Source of the DNA: Sphaerisporangium sp039871875
GTDB taxonomy: Bacteria > Actinomycetota > Actinomycetes > Streptosporangiales > Streptosporangiaceae
Direction: 5' to 3'
Assembly: GCF_039871875.1 (NCBI RefSeq)
Contig: NZ_JBDPMD010000045.1
Coordinates: 13,981-77,980, forward strand
DNA length: 64,000 nucleotides
Part shown: in pieces, positions 53,221-62,516 of the stretch
Numbering within the stretch: the stretch's first letter is position 1
Layout of the letters: each line of letters begins with the position of its first letter
Notes under the pieces: generated by a model
What the model was told of the DNA's origin: nothing
The model's database searches: none
What the model saw: only the letters and a program-made list of their open reading frames with translations
Position numbers and translations under genes: made by a program

Positions 53221-55775
53221 CAAGCCCCCCGGAGGTCCAAAGCTATGTCGAGTGCGGGCGCGGAGTGGGTGAGGGCGCCCACGGCGAGGAAGTCGACGCC
53301 GGTCGCGGCGACCTCACGCGCCACGGCCAGGGTGAGCCCGCCGCTGGACTCCAGGCGCGCGCGGCCGCCGACCAGGCGCACGGCACGCGCCAGGTCGTCC
53401 ACGGTGAAATTGTCCAGCAGGATCTCCTCCGCCCCCTCCGCCAGCAGTGGTTCGATCTGGTCGAGCCGGTCGACCTCCACCTCGATCGGCAGGCCCGGGT
53501 AGGCCCGCCGGACCGCGCGGAACGCCTCGGCGACCCCACCGGCCGCCACCACGTGATTGTCCTTGATCAAGGCCGCGTCCGAAAGCGACATCCGGTGATT
53601 GGCACCGCCGCCGCAGCGGACGGCGTACTTGGCGAGGGCCCGCAGGCCCGGGAGCGTCTTGCGGCTGTCCCTGACGCGGGCCCCGGTGCCCTCGACGGCG
53701 CGCACCCAGCGTCCCGTCTCCGTGGCGATGCCGGACAGGTGGGTGAGCAGGTTGAGCACGGTGCGCTCGGCGGTGAGCAGGTCGCGCACCGGGCCGGTGA
53801 CCGTCATCAGCACGTCGCCCGCGGCCACGCGATCGCCGTCCTTGGCCCGGCGCTCCACGGTGAGCCGTCCGTCCGAGAGCCGGGCGAACGCCGCCTCGGC
53901 GACCGGGAGGCCGGCCACCACGCCGTCCTTGCGGGCCACCACGTCGCCGGTGGCGGTCTGGCCGGCCGGGATGGTGGCGAGGGTGGTCACGTCGCCCTCG
54001 GGGCTGTCCTCGGCGAGCGCGGCGTCGATCAGCGCGACGACGGCGGCCGGGTCCAGGCCGGCGTCCGCGAGCTCGGCCTCGGTCTGGCGCGGCAGCGTGG
54101 TGGCGCGGTCCTCGTCGTGGCGGCGGTAGTTCATGGTCAGCCCCTCCTCGGCCAGGGTCATGTCCAGGTGCCCGAGCCACCAGGTGTCGTCGCGCTCGGG
54201 GAAGTCCTCGCGCCAGTGCGAGCCGCGGGTCTCCTCGCGGGCCGCGGCCGCGGTGACGAGCGCCGTGGCCACGGTGAGCAGATTGGTGGTCTCCCAGGCC
54301 TCCGTGCACGGCTGGACGGCCACCGGCGTCCACCGGGCGTCCAGCAAAGCCTGGCGCACCTCACGCAGGCTCCGGCCGCCGCGCAGCACCCCGGCGCCCG
54401 CGCTCATGCGGGCCTGCACCCGGGGGCGCACGCGCGGGTCGGCCAGCCCGGCGGCGCGGCCGTCGTCCACCGGCTCGCCCGGCCGGTGGCGGGCGGCGGC
54501 GAGGTCGGCGGCGATGCGCTCGGCGAAGACCAGGCCCTCCAGCAGCGAGTTGGACGCCAGACGGTTGGCGCCGTGCACCCCCGTGCAGGCCACCTCGCCG
54601 CAGGCGTACAGCCCAGGGACGCCGGTGTGCCCGTCGAGGTCGGTGCGCACGCCGCCGCTGGCGTAGTGGGCGGCGGGGGCGACGGGGATGGGCTCGCGCA
54701 CCGGGTCGACGCCGTGCTCCAGGCAGATGGCGTGGATGGTGGGGAAGCGGGTGCGCCACTTCTCCTCACCGAAGTGCCGGGCGTCCAGGTGCACGTGGTC
54801 CGCGCCGGTCTCCAGCATGCGTCGCATGATCGCCTTGGCCACGACGTCGCGCGGGGCGAGGTCGGCGAGCTCGTGCACGCCGGCCATGAAGCGCTCGCCC
54901 GCGGCGTCGATCAGCACGGCGCCCTCGCCGCGCACCGCCTCGGAGATCAGCGGCTGCTGGCCGGTGGAGTGCTCGCCGAGCCACAGCACGGTGGGGTGGA
55001 ACTGGACGAATTCGAGATCGCTGACGACGGCCCCGGCGCGCAGGGCGAGGGCCACGCCGTCGCCGGTGGACACCAGCGGGTTGGTGGTGGCCGCGTACAC
55101 CTGGCCCATGCCGCCGGTGGCGAGCACGACGGCCGCGGCGCGGACGGCCCCCACGCCGTCGCGCGCGCCCTCGCCCATGACGTGCAGGGTGACGCCGCAG
55201 GCGGCGCCTGCTGCGTCCGTGAGGAGGTCGAGCACGAGGGCGTGCTCGATCACCTCGATGCCGGGGGCGCGCGGTCCCGCGGGCTCGGCGGCCCGTACGG
55301 CGGCGACCAGGGCGCGCTGCACCTCGGCCCCGGTGGCGTCGCCGCCCGCGTGCACGATGCGGTCACGGCGGTGGCCGCCCTCGCGGGTGAGCTGGAGGCC
55401 GCCGCCCGGCTCGCGGTCGAACCGCGCGCCGCTGTCCATCAGGCGCCGCAGCGCGTCCGGCCCCTCGGTGACGAGCATCCTCACGGCGGTCGCGTCGCAC
55501 AGACCCGCGCCCGCGGTCAGCGTGTCGCGCATGTGCTCGGCGGCGGAGTCGGCGGGGTCCAGCACCGCGGCGATGCCGCCCTGCGCCCAACGGGTGGACC
55601 CGGCCGACAACACGTCCTTGGTGACGACGAGCACGCGTGCGCCGGGGACGAGCCGGGCGTACCGCAGTGCCACGGTGAGTCCGGCCACGCCCGAGCCGAC
55701 GACGACGAGGTCGGCGTGGACGGTCCATCCGGGATCGGGGGCGGTGAGCCGCCGGGGGAGGGGCGGGTACGTCAT
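53220..55775 (-). CDS. nadB-nadC: L-aspartate oxidase fused to quinolinate phosphoribosyltransferase
   Basis: One frame of 851 residues without stop. Residues 1 to about 545 are NadB: FAD motif VVGSGVAGLTVALRYA, STRWAQGGIAAV, EFVQFHPTVLW, GEVACTGVHGANRLASNSLLE. It converts aspartate to iminoaspartate. Residues about 565-851 are NadC: TSAERTVLNLL-type segment TAERTVLNLLTHLSGIAT, DSRKTLPGLRALAKYAVRCGG, SDAALIKDNHV, EVEVDRLDQIEPLL. It makes nicotinate mononucleotide. An internal ATG at 54134 is preceded by GAGGAGG, so free NadC may also be made. Start ATG with TAGGAG. No nadA in the window. Confidence 0.95.
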   Translation of the reverse strand: MTYPPLPRRLTAPDPGWTVHADLVVVGSGVAGLTVALRYARLVPGARVLVVTKDVLSAGSTRWAQGGIAAVLDPADSAAEHMRDTLTAGAGLCDATAVRMLVTEGPDALRRLMDSGARFDREPGGGLQLTREGGHRRDRIVHAGGDATGAEVQRALVAAVRAAEPAGPRAPGIEVIEHALVLDLLTDAAGAACGVTLHVMGEGARDGVGAVRAAAVVLATGGMGQVYAATTNPLVSTGDGVALALRAGAVVSDLEFVQFHPTVLWLGEHSTGQQPLISEAVRGEGAVLIDAAGERFMAGVHELADLAPRDVVAKAIMRRMLETGADHVHLDARHFGEEKWRTRFPTIHAICLEHGVDPVREPIPVAPAAHYASGGVRTDLDGHTGVPGLYACGEVACTGVHGANRLASNSLLEGLVFAERIAADLAAARHRPGEPVDDGRAAGLADPRVRPRVQARMSAGAGVLRGGRSLREVRQALLDARWTPVAVQPCTEAWETTNLLTVATALVTAAAAREETRGSHWREDFPERDDTWWLGHLDMTLAEEGLTMNYRRHDEDRATTLPRQTEAELADAGLDPAAVVALIDAALAEDSPEGDVTTLATIPAGQTATGDVVARKDGVVAGLPVAEAAFARLSDGRLTVERRAKDGDRVAAGDVLMTVTGPVRDLLTAERTVLNLLTHLSGIATETGRWVRAVEGTGARVRDSRKTLPGLRALAKYAVRCGGGANHRMSLSDAALIKDNHVVAAGGVAEAFRAVRRAYPGLPIEVEVDRLDQIEPLLAEGAEEILLDNFTVDDLARAVRLVGGRARLESSGGLTLAVAREVAATGVDFLAVGALTHSAPALDIALDLRGA

Positions 55776-55926
55776 GGGTCGCTCCTAATTTCGTCACTAT
55801 GACGATAACCGATGGCGCACACGTCCCCGCCCATGGGGGTGTTCTTCACGATTTCCGCGGGTCAGCGCCTCGCCACAGGTTATGCGTCCCCCCGGGCGGC
55901 GGGACCCGCCCCTCCGGGGACGGGGG

Positions 55927-56823
55927 TCAGGGCAGGGTCAGCACCATGTTGTCGATCAGGCGGGTGGCGCCGACGCGGGCGGCGACGGCCAGGACGGCCT
56001 CGCCTCTGTGGTCGTCGGTGACGGGGGTGAACGTGGCGGGGTCGGCCAGGGTGAGGTAGTCGAGGGTGAGAGGGGGGTCGGCGGCGGTGGCGGCGTCGAG
56101 GACGGCGTGCGCGGCGCGCAGGATGTCCGCGGGACGGGTGTGCCCGGCGCCGGCGCGGAGCGCGGCCGACAGGGCCAGGGCGGTCACGCGGTCGGCGGGG
56201 CTGAGGTAGCGGTTGCGGCTGGACAGGGCGAGGCCGTCCGGCTCGCGGACCGTCGCGCCGCCGACGACGGTCACCGGGACGTCGAGATCGGCCACCATGC
56301 GGCGGATCAGGGCGAGCTGCTGGGCGTCCTTGCGGCCGAACACCGCGACGTGCGGGCGCACCAGGTTGAGGAGCTTCAGCACCACGGTCAGCACGCCGTC
56401 GAAGTGGCCGGGGCGGAAGGAGCCCTCCACGATCGTGCCCATGGTGCCCGCCGACACGCCGACCTGCCGGTCGGGGAGGTACATCTCGGCGGCGGAGGGC
56501 GCGAACACCAGGCCCACGCCCTCGGCCGCGCACACCTCCAGGTCGGCCTCCATCGTGCGCGGGTAGCGGGAGAAGTCCTCCGCGGGGCCGAACTGCAGCG
56601 GGTTGACGAAGATGCTCACCGCGACGTGCTCGGCGTGCTCGCGGGCCAGCCGGATCAGCGACCGGTGCCCCTCGTGCAGCGCTCCCATCGTCGGCACCAG
56701 CGCCAGTGTGCCCGGTGCCACGCCGGGCCGGGCGGCGCCGCCCGTTCCCGTGTCGCCTGTCACGCCCAGCGCGGCGCGGGCCGCGGCCAGTTCGGCGCGG
56801 TTCGCGGCGACGATCACGTCCAC
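55927..56823 (-). CDS. panC: Pantothenate synthetase
   Basis: 298 residues from a GTG with GGGAGG six bases ahead. PTMGALHEGHRSLIR (ATP site), SIFVNPLQFGPAEDFSRYPR, VFGRKDAQQL, SSRNRYLS. It joins pantoate and beta-alanine. Overlaps DUF2520 by 10 bases. panD is not present between panC and nadBC, unlike many genomes. Confidence 0.97.
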   Translation of the reverse strand: MDVIVAANRAELAAARAALGVTGDTGTGGAARPGVAPGTLALVPTMGALHEGHRSLIRLAREHAEHVAVSIFVNPLQFGPAEDFSRYPRTMEADLEVCAAEGVGLVFAPSAAEMYLPDRQVGVSAGTMGTIVEGSFRPGHFDGVLTVVLKLLNLVRPHVAVFGRKDAQQLALIRRMVADLDVPVTVVGGATVREPDGLALSSRNRYLSPADRVTALALSAALRAGAGHTRPADILRAAHAVLDAATAADPPLTLDYLTLADPATFTPVTDDHRGEAVLAVAARVGATRLIDNMVLTLP

Positions 56824-57704
56824 GAGTTGCCTCCCAGCGCGTCGAGGAGGCGCTCGGCGGCCTCCGGTTTGAGCAGCCCGGCGGCCAGGGCCCGGTCCGC
56901 GGTGAGCCGGGCCAGCGCCACGTAGGCGTCGGCGGCCTCGGGGGCGGCGGCCATGAGGGCGTCCACGTGCTTGCGTACGGTGCCCGCGTCGCCGCGCACG
57001 ACCGGGCCGGTGAGGCCGGTGATGCCGAGACGCAGGGCGTTGTCCAGGGCGGCGCCGAGCAGCGGGCCGAGCATACGGCCCGGGTGCTCCACGCCGATGC
57101 CGCGCAGGATCTGCTGCGACTCGGCGATCAGCGTCACCATGTGGTTGGCGGCGCCGGCCAGCGCCGCGTGGTAGGTGGCGCGGTCCTGCTCGGCCACCCA
57201 CACCGGCTCGCCGCCCATCTCGATCACCAGGGCCTCGGCCACCGGGCGCAACGGCTCGGGCGCGGTCACCCCGAAGGAACAGCCGGTGACCCTGCGAAGG
57301 TCGTCCTCGCGGCCGGTGAAGGTCATCACCGGGTGCAGCGCGAACGGCAGGGCACCCGCGGCGGTGGCAGGGTCGAGCACGCCGAGGCCGTACGCGCCGC
57401 TGGTGTGCACGAGCATCTTGCCCCGCAGGTCCACCCCCGCGGCGGCGAGCCCGGCGACCAGGCCCGGCAGGACGTCGTCGGGGACGGTGAGGAGCACAAG
57501 CTCGGAGCGGGCGATCAGGTCGTCCGGCCGGGAGATGCCCACGCCGAGCCGCTCCCCCGCCCGGCGGCGGGACTCGTCGGAGACCCCGGCGGCGGCCACG
57601 ACGCGGTGGCCGGCCTGCGCGAGCGCCGCGCCGAGGGCCGACCCCACCCGCCCGGCGCCGAGCACCCCGACGGCGAGGCGCCCGGGGCGGTCGCTAGTCT
57701 CCAT
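56814..57704 (-). CDS. Rossmann/DUF2520-domain protein
   Basis: 296 residues, ATG at 57704. N-terminal NADP-type Rossmann fold (LAVGVLGAGRVGSALGAAL) and C-terminal DUF2520 domain (FALHPVMTFTG, YHAALAGAANHMVTLIAES). Its strict link to panC suggests a pantothenate-related role, but the activity is unknown to me. Promoter region shared with the divergent midA-like gene. Confidence 0.9.
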   Translation of the reverse strand: METSDRPGRLAVGVLGAGRVGSALGAALAQAGHRVVAAAGVSDESRRRAGERLGVGISRPDDLIARSELVLLTVPDDVLPGLVAGLAAAGVDLRGKMLVHTSGAYGLGVLDPATAAGALPFALHPVMTFTGREDDLRRVTGCSFGVTAPEPLRPVAEALVIEMGGEPVWVAEQDRATYHAALAGAANHMVTLIAESQQILRGIGVEHPGRMLGPLLGAALDNALRLGITGLTGPVVRGDAGTVRKHVDALMAAAPEAADAYVALARLTADRALAAGLLKPEAAERLLDALGGNSWT

Positions 57705-57807
57705 CACGCTCCGTCCAGGTTTCTTCCCATCGACGACAGGCCCAGTTGACCAGGGTACGGCGGCGCCTGCCGCGCGCCGCGATCGGGCGTTGGTAACGTG
57801 CCGTGCC

Positions 57808-58803
57808 GTGTGGGTGACCTGGCGGGAGGCCATGGAGCGAGCGCTCTACGGCGAGCGCGGGTTCTATCTGAGGGAACGCCCGCGCGGCCACTTCCGCACC
57901 TCGGTGAGCGCGTCCGAGGTGTTCGCGGGCGCGGTGCTGCGGCTGCTCGACGAGGTGGACGCCGCGCTCGGCCGCCCGGACGCGCTCGATCTCGTGGACG
58001 TCGGCTCCGGGGACGGCGGGCTGGTGACCGCGGTGCTGCATGCGGCGGAGCCGTCCCTGGCCGCCCGCTTGCGGGCCACGGCGGTCGACCTCGCCGCGCC
58101 GCCGCCGGGGCTGGACCCGGCGGTCCGGTGGGCCGCCGAGGTGCCGGAGGGCGTCACCGGGCTGGTGATCGCCAACGAGTGGCTGGACAACGTGCCGCTC
58201 GACGTCGCCGAGCAGGCCGGGGACGGCCCGCGGCTGGTGCTGGTGGACCCGGGGACCGGCGAGGAACGGCTCGGGGACCGGCCGGAGGAGCGGGACCTCG
58301 CATGGCTGGAGCGGTGGTGGCCGCTGCGGGCCACGGGGAGGCGCGCGGAGATCGGGCGGACCCGGGACGAGGCGTGGGCCGCGGTCGTCGGACGGCTCTC
58401 GCGGGGGCTCGCGGTGGCGGCCGATTATGCACACCCTGTGGATAACCGCCCGCCGTACGGCACCTTGACCGGATACCGGGACGGGGGCTGCGTGGCCGCG
58501 ATACCCGACGGATCCTGCGATATCACCGCACACGTCGCGCTGGACGCCTGCGCCGTCGCCGGCGAGGAAGCGGGCGCGATATCCACAACCCTGACCACCC
58601 AGCGGCATGCGCTGCGCTCACTCGGCGTCACCGGCGCCCGGCCGTCGCTCTCCGCCGCGAGCGCCGACCCGGGGGCGTACCTGCGGGGGCTCACCCGGGC
58701 GTCCCGGGAGGCCGAGCTGATCGACCCCGCGGGGCTCGGGGGCTTCGGCTGGCTGGTCCAGGCCACCTGCCCCTCGCTGGGCGGGTGGCCGCCGGGGACC
58801 TAA
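57808..58803 (+). CDS. MidA/NDUFAF7-like SAM methyltransferase
   Basis: 331 residues from a GTG. Motif I VDVGSGDGGLVTAVL, then IANEWLDNVPLDVAE typical of MidA, and a C-terminal part with RQ-type HALRSLGV. In mitochondria the homologue methylates the NuoD-type subunit of complex I. TAACGT ends eight bases before the GTG; no ribosome-binding site. Its stop overlaps the P450 stop by four bases. Confidence 0.84.
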   Translation: MWVTWREAMERALYGERGFYLRERPRGHFRTSVSASEVFAGAVLRLLDEVDAALGRPDALDLVDVGSGDGGLVTAVLHAAEPSLAARLRATAVDLAAPPPGLDPAVRWAAEVPEGVTGLVIANEWLDNVPLDVAEQAGDGPRLVLVDPGTGEERLGDRPEERDLAWLERWWPLRATGRRAEIGRTRDEAWAAVVGRLSRGLAVAADYAHPVDNRPPYGTLTGYRDGGCVAAIPDGSCDITAHVALDACAVAGEEAGAISTTLTTQRHALRSLGVTGARPSLSAASADPGAYLRGLTRASREAELIDPAGLGGFGWLVQATCPSLGGWPPGT

Positions 58804-60002
58804 GCGGTGGTCACCTCGAGTGACTCAAGGCCGCGGATCACGTAGTTCGGCTTCCAGGCCGGCTCCTCGACCAGGCGCAGCGCGGGCGCCGCCTCCAGCA
58901 GGGCCCCGAACGACTCGATCAGCTCCACGCGGGCCAGGGGCGCGCCGAGGCAGAAGTGGATGCCGGCGCCGAAGGAGATGTGCGGGTTGTCGGCGCGGCC
59001 CACGTCCAGGCGGTCGGGGTCGGGGAAGACCTCCGGGTCGCGGTTGGCCGAGCCGAACAGCAGGGCCACCTCGGCGCCCTTCGGGATGTCCACGCCGCCG
59101 ATGGTGACGTCCTCGAGCACCCAGCGCTCGAACATCTGCAGCGGGGTGTCCCAGCGCAGCAGCTCCTCCACGGCGGCAGGCAGCAGCGACGGGTCGGCGC
59201 GCAGACGGGAAAGCTCGGTGGGGTTGCGGAACAGCGACCACCAGCCGTTGCCTGTGACGTTGACCGTCGCCTCGTGCCCGGCGTTGAGCAGCAGCACGCA
59301 CGTGCCGACGAGCTCGTCCTCGGTCAGGGTGTCGCCGCCGTCGGCGACCCGGGCCAGGGCGCTGATCAGGTCGTCACCGGGGTCGTCGCGGCGCAGGGCG
59401 GCCAGCTCGCGCAGGTACGCGGCGAACTCGGACGCGGCGCGCACCGCCGTGTGCTGGGCCGCCGGCGAGGGGTTCAGCTCGTACATGCCGCAGATGTCCG
59501 CCGACCAGGGACGCAGCAGGTGGCGGTCGGCCTCGGGCACGCCGAGCATCTCGGCGATCACGGTGACCGGCAGCGGCTCCGCGACCTCGGCGAGCAGGTC
59601 GCCGCCGCCGCGCTCGACGAAGCCGTCCACCAGCTCGCGGGCGACGCGCCGCACGCGGGGCCGCAGCTCCTCGACCATGCGGGGGGTGAACGCCTTGGAG
59701 ACCAGGCGGCGCAGCCTGGTGTGCACGGGCGGCTCGACGTCCAGCATGCCGGCCCTGATCACGCGCCAGAACGGCTCCTGGAACTCCGGCTCGGCCGGCC
59801 TGCCGAACTCCTCGTGCGTGGCGAGGTGCAGGTAGGAACGGCCGAGCCGCCGGTCGCGCAGCGCCGCGTTGACGTCCCGGTGCCGGGCCACGAGCCACTG
59901 GCCGGTGGGCTCGAAGAACCGCACCGGCTCGGTGTCCCGCAGCTCCCGGTACACGTCGTACGGATGAGCGATGAACTCCGGATTCCATGGATCAAAACGC
60001 AC
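58800..60002 (-). CDS. Cytochrome P450
   Basis: 400 residues. I-helix AGHEAT, ExxR in EELLR, heme loop FGAGIHFCLGAPLAR with the thiolate Cys. Leaderless: TACCAT six bases before the GTG at 60002. No ferredoxin or biosynthetic gene is adjacent, so the substrate is unknown. Confidence 0.95.
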   Translation of the reverse strand: MRFDPWNPEFIAHPYDVYRELRDTEPVRFFEPTGQWLVARHRDVNAALRDRRLGRSYLHLATHEEFGRPAEPEFQEPFWRVIRAGMLDVEPPVHTRLRRLVSKAFTPRMVEELRPRVRRVARELVDGFVERGGGDLLAEVAEPLPVTVIAEMLGVPEADRHLLRPWSADICGMYELNPSPAAQHTAVRAASEFAAYLRELAALRRDDPGDDLISALARVADGGDTLTEDELVGTCVLLLNAGHEATVNVTGNGWWSLFRNPTELSRLRADPSLLPAAVEELLRWDTPLQMFERWVLEDVTIGGVDIPKGAEVALLFGSANRDPEVFPDPDRLDVGRADNPHISFGAGIHFCLGAPLARVELIESFGALLEAAPALRLVEEPAWKPNYVIRGLESLEVTTA

Positions 60003-60053
60003 AAAGTCATGGTAGATGGGATTTTCCTCCCACCGACCTGCGCGTTTCCGGTC

Positions 60054-60833
60054 TCAGGCGTGCGGCGCCGGGCCCGGCTCGACCTCCTTCCCGGCCGGCT
60101 CCTCCTCGGCCGGCTGCTTCCCGGCGGCGCGGGACCTGCGGCGCACCCGGATGTTGAGCAACTCGACGCACAGCGAGAACGCCATGGCGAAGTAGATGTA
60201 GCCCTTCGGGATGTGCTGGTCGAAGCCCTCGGCGATGAGCATGACGCCGATCAGCACCAGGAAGGACAACGCCAGCATCTTGATGCTGGGATGGCTCTCC
60301 ACGAAACGGCTGATCGGCCCGGACGCCATCAGCATCACCGCCACCGCGACGATCACCGCCGCGACCATGACGCCGATCTCGTCGACCATGCCGACCGCGG
60401 TGATCACCGAGTCCAGCGAGAACACGATGTCCAGCACCATGATCTGCACGATCACCGACACGAACGACGCGGCGGCCCGCCCGCCGCCCCGCTCGTGCCC
60501 GCCTTCGAGACTCTCGCTGATCTCGAAGGCGCTCTTCCCCAGCAGGAAGAGACCACCGAAGATCAATATCAGATCCCGGCCCGAGATCCCGTGCCCCATC
60601 ACCTCGAACAGCGGCTCCGTCAGCCGCACCACCCACGACAACGCGAACAACAACGCCAGCCGAGTGATCAGCGCGAGCGCCAACCCGAGCTTTCGCGCCC
60701 GATCCCGCTGCTCAGGAGGCAGCTTCCCCGAGAGGATCGATATGAAGACGATGTTGTCGATCCCCAGCACGATCTCCAGGGCGACCAAGGTGAGAAACCC
60801 GATCCATATCCCCGGATCGGCCACCCAATCCAT
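60054..60833 (-). CDS. TerC-family membrane protein
   Basis: 259 residues, seven to eight membrane segments, conserved acidic residues in EIVLGIDNIVFISIL and VLDIVFSLDSVITAVG that probably bind metal. TerC proteins take part in Mn2+ export and stress. Ribosome-binding site AAGGAGG. 52 bp downstream of the P450 start; Glu/Pro-rich tail. Confidence 0.93.
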   Translation of the reverse strand: MDWVADPGIWIGFLTLVALEIVLGIDNIVFISILSGKLPPEQRDRARKLGLALALITRLALLFALSWVVRLTEPLFEVMGHGISGRDLILIFGGLFLLGKSAFEISESLEGGHERGGGRAAASFVSVIVQIMVLDIVFSLDSVITAVGMVDEIGVMVAAVIVAVAVMLMASGPISRFVESHPSIKMLALSFLVLIGVMLIAEGFDQHIPKGYIYFAMAFSLCVELLNIRVRRRSRAAGKQPAEEEPAGKEVEPGPAPHA

Positions 60834-61039
60834 CTCGCCTCCTTGGAACTACGCCCGTCCCCCATCGAGGGTGACCGGCCCGAACTCGGACATTGATCTG
60901 TTGAACGCACAACCCACCCTCAGAGTTCGCCATACAGGACCCGAAGCCCGACGAATCCTGTGGAAGGACGTGCAGGGGTGCCGCACGACACGTGGTGGGG
61001 TTGCGGAACGGGCGGGGGGCCGGGTTATAGTCCCGGTAG
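60834..61039. other. Divergent intergenic region TerC-SAM riboswitch
   Basis: About 205 bp; contains the TerC leader. I looked for a manganese-type (yybP-ykoY) riboswitch and saw none. A likely promoter for the rightward riboswitch transcript is GTTATAGT at 61024-61031. Confidence 0.45.
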
Positions 61040-61157
61040 GTCATGAGTGCCAGCGACAAGCCCCGGCTTGCTGGCCGGCAACCCTCGCGCTCGCGGCGGG
61101 GTGCCCCGGGTGAGGACCGGGTTCGGCGCGCAGTGCGCCGGGCAAGCGCGGGCTCCG
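61040..61157 (+). ncRNA. SAM riboswitch (SAM-IV type)
   Basis: GGTCATGAGTGCCAGCGACA, AGCCCCGGCTTGCTGGCCGG, CAACCCTC, GGCGGGGTGCCCCGGGTGA and GGACC follow the conserved order of the SAM-I/SAM-IV aptamer, and the 3' part with GGGCAAGCGCGGGCTCC fits SAM-IV. It lies 46 bp before the ORF at 61204. High SAM would reduce expression (family knowledge). Confidence 0.92.
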
Positions 61158-61176
61158 TCACCCAACGCCGTGACCG

Positions 61177-61190
61177 GGGTCCCATGACCC
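61177..61190 (+). promoter_or_regulatory. Riboswitch expression platform, RBS hairpin
   Basis: GGGTC-CCAT-GACCC forms a five-base stem one base before the ribosome-binding site AGGAGG (61192-61197). CATGACC (61183-61189) is also fully complementary to GGTCATG (61040-61046) at the start of the aptamer, so the two pairings exclude each other. Confidence 0.55.
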
Positions 61191-61203
61191 TAGGAGGCCG
61201 GCG

Positions 61204-62499
61204 TTGTCGCTCACCGTTCTGAAGTCCGCACCCGCTCCCGCCGTTCCCTCGAACCGTCCCGTCGCCACGCCGGGGGTTCCCGCCGTGCTCGGGGCCGATC
61301 TCGAAGTGCCGGTCAAGGGCGGGAAGCTGGTCACCTACGCGAACCTCGACAACGCGGCAAGCGCGCCCTGCCTGGTGGCGGTGAACGACGCGGTGGCGGC
61401 GGCGTTGCCCTCGTACTCCAGCGTGCACCGGGGGGCGGGGTACGCCTCGCAGCTCACCACCGCGCGGTACGAGCAGGCGCGGCACACCGTGCGGGGGTTC
61501 GCGGGGGCGCGGCGGGACGACGCGGTGGTGTTCACGCGGAACACCACGGACGCGGCCAACCTGCTGGCGCGATGTCTGCCCGCCGGCACCACGGTGGTGG
61601 TGTTCGACACCGAGCACCACGCCTCCTTGCTGCCGTGGACCGACACGGTGCGGTTGCCGGCGCCGGAGTTCCCCGGGAGCGCGATCCGGGCGGCGGACGA
61701 GGCGCTGGCCGGGATCGACGGGCCGAAGCTGCTGGTGGTCACCGCGGCGTCCAACGTCACCGGGGAACTCTGGCCGGTCGCGGCGCTCGCGCACATCGCG
61801 CGCCGGCACGGGGCACGGATCTTCGTGGACGCCGCCCAGCTCGTGCCGCACCGTCCGCTCAACATCACCGCGCTGGACCTCGACTACGTGGCCTTCTCCG
61901 GGCACAAGCTGTACGCCCCCTTCGGCGCGGGCGTGCTGATCGGCCGTCCCGACTGGTTGTCCGCCGCGGGGCCGTACCTGCGTGGCGGCGGCGCCTCGGC
62001 CGCCGTGACCGTGGACGACACTGGCGCGGTGGACGCCGAGTGGAGTGCCGACCCCGAACAGCGCCACGAGGCCGGCACCCCGAACGTCCTCGGCGCGATC
62101 GCCCTGGCCGCCGCCTGCGACACCCTCACCTCCACCGGCTGGACCCCGCTGATCAGGCACGAGGAGCGGCTGCTCGGGCGGCTGCGCGGCGGGCTCGCCG
62201 CCATCAAGGGCGTGCGCGAGTTGTCCCTGTGGGGCCCGGACCACCCCCGCGTCGGCATCGTCTCGTTCGTCGTCGAGGGATGGACCGCCCGCGAGGTGGC
62301 CGAGGCCCTGTCCGCGGAGTACGGCATCGGCGTCAGGGACGGCCGCTTCTGCGCCCACCCCCTGGTCGGCCACCTGCTCGGCGACGCCGGGCCGTGCGGC
62401 GCGTCGGGGGCCGTGCGGGCGTCCATCGGCGCCGGAACCACCGCCGAGCACGTCGAACGGCTGCTCACCGCGCTGGCAGATCTTGTCTCCCGGCGCTGA
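61204..62499 (+). CDS. Class-V aminotransferase / cysteine-desulfurase-like enzyme
   Basis: 431 residues from a TTG with AGGAGG six bases upstream. PLP fold: NLDNAASAPCLVAVNDA, TRNTTDAANLLARCL, VDAAQLVPHRP, FSGHKLYAPFGAG with the PLP-Lys, a late RDGRFCAHPL Cys. Control by SAM suggests a place in sulphur or methionine-cycle metabolism. Substrate not certain. Confidence 0.92.
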   Translation: MSLTVLKSAPAPAVPSNRPVATPGVPAVLGADLEVPVKGGKLVTYANLDNAASAPCLVAVNDAVAAALPSYSSVHRGAGYASQLTTARYEQARHTVRGFAGARRDDAVVFTRNTTDAANLLARCLPAGTTVVVFDTEHHASLLPWTDTVRLPAPEFPGSAIRAADEALAGIDGPKLLVVTAASNVTGELWPVAALAHIARRHGARIFVDAAQLVPHRPLNITALDLDYVAFSGHKLYAPFGAGVLIGRPDWLSAAGPYLRGGGASAAVTVDDTGAVDAEWSADPEQRHEAGTPNVLGAIALAAACDTLTSTGWTPLIRHEERLLGRLRGGLAAIKGVRELSLWGPDHPRVGIVSFVVEGWTAREVAEALSAEYGIGVRDGRFCAHPLVGHLLGDAGPCGASGAVRASIGAGTTAEHVERLLTALADLVSRR

Positions 62500-62516
62500 C
62501 GTGACAGCATGAGGGT

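Noticed and set aside
53265..55802. An 845-codon plus-strand frame opposite nadB-nadC
   Set aside because: Antisense shadow; real gene has full motif sets.
60834..61020. Possible manganese riboswitch before TerC
   Set aside because: The conserved blocks of the yybP-ykoY class are not present.
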